Shown here piece by piece: positions 17,292-28,692 of a stretch of 64,000 bases of DNA. Location: positions 78,870 to 142,869 of the forward strand of contig JAEUGX010000092.1 of NCBI GenBank assembly GCA_016795545.1, read 5' to 3'. This stretch comes from Opitutaceae bacterium. GTDB lineage: Bacteria > Verrucomicrobiota > Verrucomicrobiia > Opitutales > Opitutaceae. The notes beneath the pieces are model-generated. The model was not told the origin of the DNA. It saw only the letters and a program-made list of their open reading frames with translations, and ran no database searches. Within the stretch, counting starts at the first letter, position 1. Each line of letters opens with the position of its first letter. The position numbers and the translations under genes were made by a program.

Positions 17292-17505
17292 GCGCTGAAG
17301 CTGGATGCGATTGCCGGGTTTGGCAACCGACCCGAGCGGGTGCGGGCGTCAGCTGTCAGCAGAAGAGGGCGGCACACGACGGCCCCAAAAAAATCCCATC
17401 GCTGGGAACGCGCCGTTTCGATTGCAGCACAATTCGAGCACCTGGTCTTTTTCATAAAATTCACTATACATTCATCATCAATGATTAGAGAAACTATTAG
17501 TAGGT
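17292..17505. other. AT-rich control region upstream of the sigma-54 promoter
   Basis: This non-coding stretch turns notably AT-rich from about 17450 onward, unlike its surroundings. It contains the perfect palindrome ATCATCAATGAT (17474-17485) and a TATACA (17465-17470) with CTGGTC 17 bp upstream, a possible weak sigma-70 promoter. The palindrome lies about 30 bp upstream of the sigma-54 element and could be an activator or integration-factor site; that is inference. No gene is seen here. Confidence 0.4.
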
Positions 17506-17520
17506 TGGCACGCGCATTGC
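17506..17520 (+). promoter_or_regulatory. Sigma-54 (-24/-12) promoter
   Basis: TGGCACG (17506-17512), four bases, then TTGC (17517-17520) followed by A matches the sigma-54 consensus TGGCAC(G)-N4-TTGC(A/T). The invariant GG and GC are 10 bp apart as required. Predicted transcription begins near 17532, about 70 bp before the TonB-like start codon. rpoN itself lies in this window at 25678-27135. Confidence 0.78.
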
Positions 17521-17600
17521 AAAGAAGAGCACGCTTCCGGGTTCCACCCGTTAATCTTCAAAATCAAAATCCAACCTCTATCCCCCAGCGGGTCTGCTCC

Positions 17601-17969
17601 ATGAAAATCAACTCCCTCCTCGCCGGCGCCGTTCTTCTGAGCGGCCTTTTTTCCGCCTCCGCCCTTGCCCGTTTCGACGAGCCCACACCCTGGCCGCAGG
17701 CGCCCCGTGACGACGTGCCGGTCGTCAACAAGGTCGTGAACCCGACCAATCTGCGTCGCCATCATATGGGGGCTGAAGTCGAGGTTGCGTTCACGGTCGA
17801 TGCCACCGGCCAGCCGCGCGACATCCGGTTCGTCAAGCCCGTCGACCACGAGTTGGCCGCGCGCCTGATGCCCGCCCTCGAGCAATGGCGGTTCACGCCG
17901 GCGCAGAAGAACGGAGTCCCGGTCCCGACGAAGGTCGTGATGCCGCTCAAGGTCATTTCGAACTCCTGA
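17601..17969 (+). CDS. Small exported TonB C-terminal-domain protein
   Basis: A 122-residue protein with a signal peptide (MKINSLLAGAVLLSGLFSAS, cleavage near ALA-RF) followed by a single TonB-like C-terminal domain: AEVEVAFTVDATGQPRDIRF and ALEQWRFTPAQKNGVPV. It lacks the N-terminal anchor and proline-rich spacer of a real TonB, so it is probably a free periplasmic or outer-membrane-associated domain rather than an energy transducer. It is monocistronic behind a sigma-54 promoter. The ATG at 17601 is the only start that yields the signal peptide. Confidence 0.85.
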   Translation: MKINSLLAGAVLLSGLFSASALARFDEPTPWPQAPRDDVPVVNKVVNPTNLRRHHMGAEVEVAFTVDATGQPRDIRFVKPVDHELAARLMPALEQWRFTPAQKNGVPVPTKVVMPLKVISNS

Positions 17970-17999
17970 GCGACGCGGTCGCGCGGAAGCGCGGCCGCG

Positions 18000-20261
<2,262 letters not shown>

Positions 20262-20358
20262 CTAAGTCCAGCCGCGAGGGCCGGTCAAAAGCAATTTAGT
20301 GACCGGCTCTCTCCGCTAATGCCCGCAAATGAACCGCTAATGGCAACCGCCAGGGGCT

Positions 20359-21354
20359 TTAGCGCTCGGGAATGACAACGATTGGCCGCCGCTCCAGGAC
20401 CTTCGCTCCTTGGCCGCTCATATAACGCACTTCGTAGATGCCCGCTTCCTTAGGCGCCGGCAGAGCGAGAGGGGAGCCCTTCGTGGTGTAGGCATAGGCT
20501 CGATACTGACCGTCGGGAAGATCCCGAGGCACCAGAGTCAGGTAGTCGCCCGCATGGTTAGGTCCGGTCCACTCAATCGGGATGTCGGCTCTCGCAGTGA
20601 CTGTTGCCGGTGCTGACAGCGAGACGCTCGCGGCCACGATCCGGATCGGAACTCGCTGCAGGACTTTAGCGCCCTGTCCGGTCATGTAGCGCAGCTCGGC
20701 GTCACCCGTCACGATCGGAGCGGTAACCTCGAGTGGAGAGCCTTTGCTCGTATAAGTGTAGTTGCCATACTGCCCGTCGGGCAGAACGCGCGGAACCAGC
20801 GTGAGGTAATCGCCCTCGTTGTTGGGGCCGGTCCAGGTTATCTTGACCGTACCTCCCGCGATCACTTCGGACGGTGCTGACAGCGTGGCCGCAGTTGCGA
20901 CCACTTGCAGCGGGGCGCGTCCGAGTACGCGGTGGGACACTCCGGCAACATAGCGAACCTCCCAGTCGCCTGGCTCGATGGGCGCCTTGATTTCGAGCGG
21001 ATTGCCGGCGCGCGTATCCCGGTAATTGCCGTAGTCCCGTGACGCACTCGCCGGTTTGACAAGGGTGACGAAATCCTTGGGGTTATTCGGCCCCGTCCAC
21101 GTTACGGTCAACATAGCACCCGCGTTTACGCTTGGGGCGAACTGCAGGGTCGCCGGTTCCTGTTTTTCCTCGAAACCTGGTACCGGGTCGGTGGGCGCTG
21201 ACGCGGCCTTCGCTTCCGGTGTCGAAGACACAGGGTTGCTCGTCCGTAGGTTCGTCGGACTCGGCTTCTGACAGCGGGCGAGCAGAAGCAGCAGGAGCAC
21301 GAGCAGGAGGACAAGCAACGCAAAGAATCCGAGCCGGCGGGAGTATTTTGGCAT
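20359..21354 (-). CDS. Membrane-anchored protein with three beta-repeat domains
   Basis: A 331-residue protein with a very hydrophobic N-terminal anchor (about residues 9-26, nearly all Leu/Val), a Ser/Thr/Pro-rich linker (28-68), then three tandem repeats of 88 residues. WTGPN recurs at residues 85, 173 and 261, each followed by D[FY]-[VL]TLV, a GxY..Y..[TR]..G[NS]PL block and a closing [EL]RY..G...[RK]VL. I remember the same module at the C-terminus of some VWA-domain proteins, but no VWA domain is present. The final ARCQ is not a proper lipobox. Likely a periplasmic or surface protein; function unknown. Confidence 0.8.
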   Translation of the reverse strand: MPKYSRRLGFFALLVLLLVLLLLLLARCQKPSPTNLRTSNPVSSTPEAKAASAPTDPVPGFEEKQEPATLQFAPSVNAGAMLTVTWTGPNNPKDFVTLVKPASASRDYGNYRDTRAGNPLEIKAPIEPGDWEVRYVAGVSHRVLGRAPLQVVATAATLSAPSEVIAGGTVKITWTGPNNEGDYLTLVPRVLPDGQYGNYTYTSKGSPLEVTAPIVTGDAELRYMTGQGAKVLQRVPIRIVAASVSLSAPATVTARADIPIEWTGPNHAGDYLTLVPRDLPDGQYRAYAYTTKGSPLALPAPKEAGIYEVRYMSGQGAKVLERRPIVVIPER

Positions 21355-21445
21355 GGCCCAGATGTAGACCTGGACATGGCGGCCACAAGGCCGCCCGCCT
21401 TATACTTTCGGTCAGCTTCACGCTGACCCGTACGACCGTTCCGTT

Positions 21446-22015
21446 CTAGTGATCTTCATCCGACCGGTAGGTGAGCCGGTCGATCCAGGCGAGGGCGATA
21501 GCGGAGGCGACGAAAGTGACATGGATGATGACCTGCCAGAGCATGGTCTTTTCCGACATCTTGTCGGCATTGATGAAAGTCTTGAGCAGGTGGATGGACG
21601 AGATGCCGATGAGCGCCATCGCCAGTTTCACCTTGAGGATGCCCGCATTCACGTGGGAAAGCCATTCCGGCTGGTCGGGGTGCCCCTGCAGATTCAGTCG
21701 GGAAACGAAGGTCTCGTAGCCGCCGACGATCACCATGATGAGCAGGTTGGCGATCATCACCACGTCGATCAGGCCAAGAACGCTCAGCATTACTATGGTC
21801 TCCGTATCGGTGACGCCGACCGGCACGGAGTCAGGCGCGGGGTGGTTCATCACGGCGAAACCAATCAGGTGCCAGAGTTCGACCAGAAAACGGTAAACAT
21901 AGACCGTCTGGGCGACAATCAGGCCGACATAGAGAGGAGCCTGTAGCCAGCGACTGAGAAAAATGAGGCGAGACAGCGAACGCGTGGAGGGGAGCGAGCT
22001 TGGCTTGTCGGACAT
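21446..22015 (-). CDS. YqhA/UPF0114-family membrane protein
   Basis: A 189-residue inner-membrane protein of the UPF0114 (TIGR00645) family. It shows the family pattern of four hydrophobic segments, with [19 protein letters not shown] near the start, [20 protein letters not shown] in the middle and [19 protein letters not shown] toward the end, plus the conserved ETFVSRL loop. Function is unknown. It lies 91 bp upstream (in transcription order) of the repeat-protein gene and may be co-transcribed with it. Normal length. Confidence 0.92.
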   Translation of the reverse strand: MSDKPSSLPSTRSLSRLIFLSRWLQAPLYVGLIVAQTVYVYRFLVELWHLIGFAVMNHPAPDSVPVGVTDTETIVMLSVLGLIDVVMIANLLIMVIVGGYETFVSRLNLQGHPDQPEWLSHVNAGILKVKLAMALIGISSIHLLKTFINADKMSEKTMLWQVIIHVTFVASAIALAWIDRLTYRSDEDH

Positions 22016-22155
22016 GGAAAGCGAACACGTGTAGGAGTTTCGCGGGATTTGTCCAACTCACACGGCGGATGTCGGCACTCGCTACGAACGAATCAGCGGC
22101 GGCTCGGGTGCGTTATCACTCCAGCTCATAGCGGTTCGCCCGAGGGTGAAATAAA

Positions 22156-22181
22156 GAAGCCGGACCTTGCGGTCCGGCTTC
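22156..22181 (-). terminator. Rho-independent terminator of eno
   Basis: An 11-bp perfect stem, GAAGCCGGACC (22156-22166) with GGTCCGGCTTC (22171-22181), encloses a 4-base loop. Read on the minus strand it is followed by TTTATTTC, a good U-tract. It lies about 85 bp after the eno stop codon. Confidence 0.85.
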
Positions 22182-22266
22182 TCCTCGGTGTGTGTGTTGC
22201 CGAAGCTTGGTGTCAGGTCGGCTTCGTTGGCTTTTACAAGTAGTGAACTTTCGGCGGACAGCAAGA

Positions 22267-23619
<1,353 letters not shown>

Positions 23620-24681
23620 CTAGACGAAAGGCGGCCGGGAGGCCCCAATCTTGTAGAGGAAACGCTGGATAGCGTTGGGGGGCTTCGGTACAAACTCCTC
23701 CGGCAATTGATCCGCATGACCATGTCGAATCGCCGCACCGATTGGGGTGCCTCCGTGGTAGTTGCGAATCGTCAGGGTTGCCTGATTGAGAAATTCCCCG
23801 GGAATATCCTTCAAATGTCCTTCCACCGCGGCCGCATGCAGAGGCGTGTCACCGAAGTCGTTCCTGCTAATCAGGAGGTCCAGAGTCAGGCGGTCGCGCG
23901 GAATTTGCGCGATGCTGCCCGATTCCGCCGCCGCGTGAATGGGCGTATGGCCGGATTTGCTGCTCAGGACCAAATTCTGGTGGGTAAGCAGTTCGACCGG
24001 GATCTGGTCGAGATGCCCCGAAATCGCCGCGGCGTGAAGGCAGGTGTCGTGATTGGTCGTCCGCGCCAGCAAGGTTTCAGCGGTCAGCAATGACGGTGGG
24101 ATCTGGTTTAGATGGCCATTAAACACCGCGACGTGAAAGACCGTTTCGCCGCTGATGTTGGAAACAAGCAACATTTCCTTGGTGAGAAATTCAGGAGGCA
24201 CACGGTCGAGAGTTCCGTTTTCGGCCGCCTCGTGCAGCAGGGTGTTGCCGTGATCGGTCTTCGTAAGCATCAGCTCCGAGGTCAGAAATCCAGGCGGCAA
24301 CTGGCCAAGAAATCCCCCGGCGGCGGACTGGTGCAGGGGAGTGTAGCCGCTGTTGGATCGAATCAGCAGATTGTCGAGGGTCAGCAACGAGTGCGGAACC
24401 TGGTCCAGATGACCATGACGAGCAGCCAGGTGGAGCGGGCAGTACCCGGCGTCGTTTTTCTTCAGCATCACGTTGGATGCGAGAACGCTCGGCGGCACCT
24501 GCTTGAGGAATCCGTACTTTGAAGCCAGATGGAGTGGGGTATTCCCCGACGCATTGCCCGCGCCAAGCGCCTCAGCCGTGAGTAGGGTGGAGTCCAGCTG
24601 GTCCAGGGTGCCTTGTCGGGCAGCGGCGTGAAGGTCCAATTTGTCCATGCCGGGGTTAGGGAAAGCAACACTCGGCAGCAC
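23620..24681 (-). CDS. Ankyrin-repeat protein, ten exact 33-residue repeats
   Basis: The 353-residue product is almost wholly ankyrin repeats. From about residue 12 the repeats follow without any insertion, each 33 residues, with consensus GxTPLHxAAxxGHLDQIPxxL followed by LTxxxLLxxxx. The second helix is unusual in carrying [DQ]xxP-xx-[LF]LT in every unit. The last repeat runs into a short basic tail (IQRFLYKIGASRPPFV). No signal peptide or membrane segment is seen, so it is probably a cytoplasmic binding scaffold. An ATG 12 codons in (MDKLDLHAAARQG) could be the true start. It precedes eno and diverges from two receiver-domain genes. Confidence 0.85.
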   Translation of the reverse strand: MLPSVAFPNPGMDKLDLHAAARQGTLDQLDSTLLTAEALGAGNASGNTPLHLASKYGFLKQVPPSVLASNVMLKKNDAGYCPLHLAARHGHLDQVPHSLLTLDNLLIRSNSGYTPLHQSAAGGFLGQLPPGFLTSELMLTKTDHGNTLLHEAAENGTLDRVPPEFLTKEMLLVSNISGETVFHVAVFNGHLNQIPPSLLTAETLLARTTNHDTCLHAAAISGHLDQIPVELLTHQNLVLSSKSGHTPIHAAAESGSIAQIPRDRLTLDLLISRNDFGDTPLHAAAVEGHLKDIPGEFLNQATLTIRNYHGGTPIGAAIRHGHADQLPEEFVPKPPNAIQRFLYKIGASRPPFV

Positions 24682-24823
24682 GGCCTAGCAATCCAAATTC
24701 CTATGCGGTCACTGCATGTCGACATCCACGGATTCGTTTCGGCGAGCTTGGCCGAGGTCAGGGAGCTCCGTAGCCGCAATGATTTGGGTTTGCCAATGCT
24801 CACTCCGGCCGCACCATTTTTCC

Positions 24824-25258
24824 ATGATGTCTGAGTCGGCCAGCGCTAGCTCAACCAATTCGACCGCTAAACTTGGCTCGGTTCTTTTGGTTGATGACGA
24901 AAAATCGCTCATCGAGCTGTATGCCGAAGCGCTTGCGCCGTACTTTGAAACGACCTTGGCCACGAGCACGCGGGAGGCGGGCTATATTCTGCACAAGAAA
25001 TCGTTCAAAGTGGTCGTGTGTGATCATTTGATGCCCGGCGGCAATGGGCTGAGCTTCCTGGTTGATACCCGCGAAGAGTATCCCGACATGCAACGCGTGC
25101 TGGTGACCGGCTATATGAAGCCGGAAATGTTGTTGCGCAGCGTCAATGAGGCCGCCCTGTACCGGTATCTCCTGAAGCCGGTATCCTTGCCTGAATTGGT
25201 CAAAACCGTGACGGAGGCCGCCAAGATCCATGACCAGGCCAAGGCGGCAGGTAGCTAA
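24824..25258 (+). CDS. Receiver-only response regulator 1
   Basis: A 144-residue single-domain response regulator. Phosphorylation chemistry is intact: acidic pair Asp24-Asp25 in LLVDDEKSLI, phospho-acceptor Asp67 in VVVCDHLMPGGNG, Thr95 in VTGY and Lys118 in LLKPV. There is no output domain, so it must act through partner binding. The VCDHLMPG and YRYLLKPV motifs resemble the RpfG-like or CheY-like subgroup. Two adjacent ATGs (24824, 24827) are possible starts and neither has a good Shine-Dalgarno. The second receiver gene follows after 13 bp. Confidence 0.88.
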   Translation: MMSESASASSTNSTAKLGSVLLVDDEKSLIELYAEALAPYFETTLATSTREAGYILHKKSFKVVVCDHLMPGGNGLSFLVDTREEYPDMQRVLVTGYMKPEMLLRSVNEAALYRYLLKPVSLPELVKTVTEAAKIHDQAKAAGS

Positions 25259-25271
25259 ACCCGACTGACTC

Positions 25272-25661
25272 TTGAGCGCTGACGCTTCCGCCAAACCCAC
25301 GGTTCTGCTGCTGGAGGACGATACTGCAGCGGCGGAGATGGCCATGCGGAGCCTCGGCGACGATTTCGATATCGAGCGGGCCGCCAATGTTGAGGAAGCC
25401 AAGATGCTGCTGGCGAGCCGGCCGTTCGACGTGCTGCTTTGTGATCACATGATGCCCGGCAAGCAGCAGGGGCTGGATTTTCTGGTTGAGGCGATGCAGC
25501 ACTACCCGCGTTCGAAACGCATCCTGATGACCGGTTACATCAATCCGGACCTCATCTCCCGCAGCACTGCGTTGGCGGGATTGAGCGCCTGCCTGACCAA
25601 GCCGGTTAACATGTCCGAGGTGAAGCGGGTGCTGCGGCAGACGCTCGGGCTGAACAACTGA
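25272..25661 (+). CDS. Receiver-only response regulator 2 (TTG start)
   Basis: A 129-residue single-domain receiver that shares the CDHxMPG and LxKPV motifs with its neighbour: Glu15-Asp16-Asp17, phospho-acceptor Asp58, Thr87 and Lys110. The reading frame begins with TTG at 25272; no ATG lies upstream of the conserved VLLLEDD strand, so a TTG start is the best choice and suggests low translation or coupling to the gene before it. It has no output domain. It converges with rpoN, 16 bp apart. A histidine kinase partner is not in the window. Confidence 0.85.
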   Translation: MSADASAKPTVLLLEDDTAAAEMAMRSLGDDFDIERAANVEEAKMLLASRPFDVLLCDHMMPGKQQGLDFLVEAMQHYPRSKRILMTGYINPDLISRSTALAGLSACLTKPVNMSEVKRVLRQTLGLNN

Positions 25662-25677
25662 GCGGGCCGGGTGCCGC

Positions 25678-27135
25678 TCAGTCGTAGCGGCGGCGGAGAT
25701 TGCTCGGCAGCAGGCCGAGTTCCTCACGGTATTTCGCGACCGTGCGGCGTGCGATCTTGAGGCCCTTGGAGTCGAGCAGGCTGACGATTTCTTGATCGCT
25801 CAGCGGCTTGCCGGGATCCTCCCCGGCGATGATGTCCGCAATCATCTCCTTCACGCTGGTGTTGGCCACGGCCTCGCCAGCTTGCGACTGGTAGCCGGAG
25901 GTGAAGAAGTACTTCATTTCGAAGACGCCGTGCGGGGTCTTGATGTACTTGTTGGCGAGGGCCCGGCTGACGGTGGTCTCGTGCACGCCGATGATGTCGG
26001 CGATCTGGGTCATCGTCAGCGGTTTGAGCTTGGCCACGCCCTCCTCGAAGAATTCGTTCTGGTGCTTGATGATCTCGCGCGTGATCCGCTCGATCGTGCG
26101 CTGCCGCTGCTCGATGGCGTTGATGATGAATTTGCCCGAACGGAGCTTTTCGCGGAGGTAATCGCTCTCCTGCTTGGTCAGGCGGCCCTTGGCGATCAGT
26201 TCCTTGTAGGTGTTGCTGAGGCGAAGCCGGGGAATGTAATCGTTGTTCAGGATGATCTTCCATTCCCCGTTCTCCTTTTCGACGCTGACATCAGGCACGA
26301 CCACGCGGTTGGCGTCGTCGGCGAACCGGCGTCCGGGAGCGGGATCGAGCGTGCCGATCTCGCCGATGGCCTCCTGAATCACCTCGGGAGCGAGGCCGGT
26401 CTTGCGGGCCAGGTCGGGAATGCGGCGGCGCACCAGGAGATCGAAATGATCGCGCACGATGCGCGCGGCGACGGACTTTTCCCGGCCTTTCTGCGCGAGC
26501 TGGATCAGCAGGCACTCCGCCAGGCTCTCGGCGCCGATGCCCGCCGGTTCGAAGGTCTTGAGGAGCTTGGCCGCCTCCTGCATCGATTCGAGCGGTAGGT
26601 TGGCCAGGAGCGCCAGGTCGGGGAGGCTCGACGTGAGGTAGCCGCGGTCGTCCAGGCTGCCCACCAGGAAGCGCAGCGCCTCGATGGTACGGGACGGGGC
26701 TTCCGTGAGTTCCGCCTGCTGCATCAGGTGCTGCTGGAGCGAGGTGTCGCTGGTCAGGGAGTCAAAGAAGTGCTGCCGGCGCTCATCCTGCTCGGACGAT
26801 TGGGTGCGCGCGCCACCGGCGTCGGACATGTGGTCGCGCCAATCCTGGCCGATTTTCTCCAGGACCTGGAAGTCCTTGGAGAAATCCAGCTGCTCCGCCG
26901 GGTCGTCGTTGGGCGTGGCGTTGTCATCCCCGGAGCCGGCCTCCTTCTCGAGGCTGATGTCGTCCATCGGCAGCTCCTCCAGCGTGGGATTGGACTGCAA
27001 TTCCTCCTGGACGGTGGCCCGAAGGTCCAGGGCCGCGACCTGCAGGATCTTCAGGGACTGCCGCATCTGCGGCGCCAGCACCAGCTGCTGAGTTTGTCGC
27101 TGGTGGAAACCCTGGTTGAGTCCGGGACCGCTCAT
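25678..27135 (-). CDS. rpoN: RNA polymerase sigma-54 factor
   Basis: A 485-residue sigma-54. Region I is Gln/Leu-rich (QQLVLAPQMRQSLKILQ at 17-33), then an acidic region II, the core-binding domain from about 120, the helix-turn-helix (IGVHETTVSRALANKYIKTP) and the RpoN box ARRTVAKYREEL near the end. All parts needed for activator-dependent transcription are present. It starts 13 bp after a Ser/Thr kinase gene on the same strand, so the two form an operon. A perfect -24/-12 promoter at 17506-17520 shows a likely target. Confidence 0.96.
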   Translation of the reverse strand: MSGPGLNQGFHQRQTQQLVLAPQMRQSLKILQVAALDLRATVQEELQSNPTLEELPMDDISLEKEAGSGDDNATPNDDPAEQLDFSKDFQVLEKIGQDWRDHMSDAGGARTQSSEQDERRQHFFDSLTSDTSLQQHLMQQAELTEAPSRTIEALRFLVGSLDDRGYLTSSLPDLALLANLPLESMQEAAKLLKTFEPAGIGAESLAECLLIQLAQKGREKSVAARIVRDHFDLLVRRRIPDLARKTGLAPEVIQEAIGEIGTLDPAPGRRFADDANRVVVPDVSVEKENGEWKIILNNDYIPRLRLSNTYKELIAKGRLTKQESDYLREKLRSGKFIINAIEQRQRTIERITREIIKHQNEFFEEGVAKLKPLTMTQIADIIGVHETTVSRALANKYIKTPHGVFEMKYFFTSGYQSQAGEAVANTSVKEMIADIIAGEDPGKPLSDQEIVSLLDSKGLKIARRTVAKYREELGLLPSNLRRRYD

Positions 27136-27147
27136 AGGCGCAAGGCG

Positions 27148-28245
27148 TTACCTCTGGCTTTCGAGCGTGGAGACGCGGGATATCGGGGGGGCGGGGACGG
27201 CGGGGGTTGAACCAGGCTTAACCGGAGGAAAAACTTCGGCGAGGTAGACGGCGAGCTTCTCGTTCGTCGGGCCGTACCGGTCGCTGTAAAGGTAAAGCTC
27301 CAGGTCTGTCAGCATCTCGAACGCGGTCTGGTAGCGTTTGTCGCGATCGCGCTGCAGCGCTTTCTGAATGATCGTCTCGAGCTTCGGATCCACGTCCGCC
27401 CGGAGAGTCGATATCTTCGGGATCTGCATGGTGAGAATGTTCCGGCGCGACTCGACCCGGGTGGAGCCCCGGAATAGGTTCCGGCCCAGCAGGATCTCGG
27501 TGAGAACAATGCCGAGGGAGAAAAGATCGGATCGAGCGTCGGTCACCGCATAACTTGCTCCCTCCGGCGACAGGTACTCATCCTTGCCGGGGATGACCTT
27601 GCCTTCCTCATTGTACATCAGGTCAAGGGCCTTCGCGATGCCGAAGTCCGTGAGCTTCACGTCGCCCTCTATCGCAAGCATGACGTTCTTGGGATTCACG
27701 TCGCGATGCACGATGCCAAGCAACCGGCCGTCCATGTCGCGCTTGGTGTGCGCGTAGCTCAGGCCGCGGCAGACGCGGGAGGCGATAAAAACCGCCATGT
27801 CGATCGGAACCTGGCGCCCGAGCTCCGTGTGGCGATCGATGAACTGCTCCAAATTCACGCCCCGGACAAATTCCATGGTCATGAAATACTGCCCGCCGAT
27901 TTGGCCCAGGTGATAGGTCTGGACGATGTTGGTGTGAATGAGGTCGGCCACCAATTTGGCCTCGCCAATGAAATTTTTCTGGAACTCCGGAATGCTCGAG
28001 TACTCCTCCCGAATGAGCTTGATGGCGACTATCTTGCGGAAGTTGCCGGTTCCCTTCTGGACGGCTTCGTAAACCATTCCCATGCCGCCCTCGGCGAGCT
28101 TTCGGGTCAGCTCATATTGGAGTTCGTTGAAGATATGCTTCAGGGACGACACGTCCGCATGAAAGGGGCGCTTTGTGCGGGTGGCAAGTGCGCATCCTCG
28201 AAATTTGCACACTTCCTGCTGTGGAGTTGACAAGCCAAGCCGCAC
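27148..28245 (-). CDS. Serine/threonine protein kinase, upstream of rpoN
   Basis: A 365-residue soluble Hanks-type kinase. Visible elements are the glycine loop [12 protein letters not shown], Lys76 in VAIK, Glu95, the catalytic loop HRDVNPKN (180-187), DFG (200-202) and a SPE in place of APE. The usual Lys after HRD is Asn184, a variation I also know from bacterial kinases with HRDVSP. The tail is proline-rich and there is no membrane segment. I chose the GTG at 28245 because GGAGG lies five bases upstream; an alternative GTG is at 28152. It is followed after 12 bp by rpoN, so a phospho-link to sigma-54 control is conceivable but unproven. Confidence 0.88.
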   Translation of the reverse strand: MRLGLSTPQQEVCKFRGCALATRTKRPFHADVSSLKHIFNELQYELTRKLAEGGMGMVYEAVQKGTGNFRKIVAIKLIREEYSSIPEFQKNFIGEAKLVADLIHTNIVQTYHLGQIGGQYFMTMEFVRGVNLEQFIDRHTELGRQVPIDMAVFIASRVCRGLSYAHTKRDMDGRLLGIVHRDVNPKNVMLAIEGDVKLTDFGIAKALDLMYNEEGKVIPGKDEYLSPEGASYAVTDARSDLFSLGIVLTEILLGRNLFRGSTRVESRRNILTMQIPKISTLRADVDPKLETIIQKALQRDRDKRYQTAFEMLTDLELYLYSDRYGPTNEKLAVYLAEVFPPVKPGSTPAVPAPPISRVSTLESQR

Positions 28246-28272
28246 GACTGCCTCCGGTGCGTTCGCCGCCGG

Positions 28273-28300
28273 TTGACAGGGGGGTGATCCGGCCTAGGGT
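28273..28300 (+). promoter_or_regulatory. Putative sigma-70 promoter for the Fe-S carrier gene
   Basis: TTGACA (28273-28278) is perfect, and TAGGGT (28295-28300) follows after 16 bp as a weak -10. The predicted transcription start, near 28307, coincides with the ATG at 28308, which would make the mRNA leaderless. No Shine-Dalgarno precedes that ATG. Confidence 0.45.
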
Positions 28301-28307
28301 GCGGCTT

Positions 28308-28625
28308 ATGATCACGCTTAGTTCCCGTGCCGCCCGCCAGGTCGAATCGATGCGTCAAGCCCAGGGTGACGACAAGAGGCGCCTGCGCGTTTTTGTCGAG
28401 AGCGGCGGCTGCTCGGGCTTCGAGTACGGGATGTCATTCGATCTCCCGAAGGCTGACGACCGGGTTTTCGAAAGCGAAGGGGTGCAGTTGCTCGTCGACC
28501 CAACGAGCCTGGCGTATCTCGATGGCTGCAGCATTGATTTCGATGACGGTCTGCACGGCAAGGGATTCGAGATCAAGAATCCCAATGCCCAGAGCACCTG
28601 CGGCTGCGGCAAGTCGTTTAACTGA
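28308..28625 (+). CDS. Iron-sulfur cluster insertion/carrier protein (HesB/IscA/ErpA family)
   Basis: A 105-residue A-type carrier that receives an Fe-S cluster and passes it to apoproteins. The three invariant cysteines are present: VESGGCSGFEY and the C-terminal CGCG pair just before the end, along with the conserved DPTSLAYLDG and FEIKNPNAQSTCGCGKSF pattern. I chose ATG 28308 as the family begins ITLSSRAARQ; the upstream reading overlaps the kinase's control region. The gene is divergent from the kinase-rpoN operon and convergent with menG. Confidence 0.93.
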   Translation: MITLSSRAARQVESMRQAQGDDKRRLRVFVESGGCSGFEYGMSFDLPKADDRVFESEGVQLLVDPTSLAYLDGCSIDFDDGLHGKGFEIKNPNAQSTCGCGKSFN

Positions 28626-28692
28626 ACGCGGGCTTCCGAAGCGGCGGAGTCGTGCGCGGCCGCAACCGGGCATCGGCCGACGCGACGGACAA

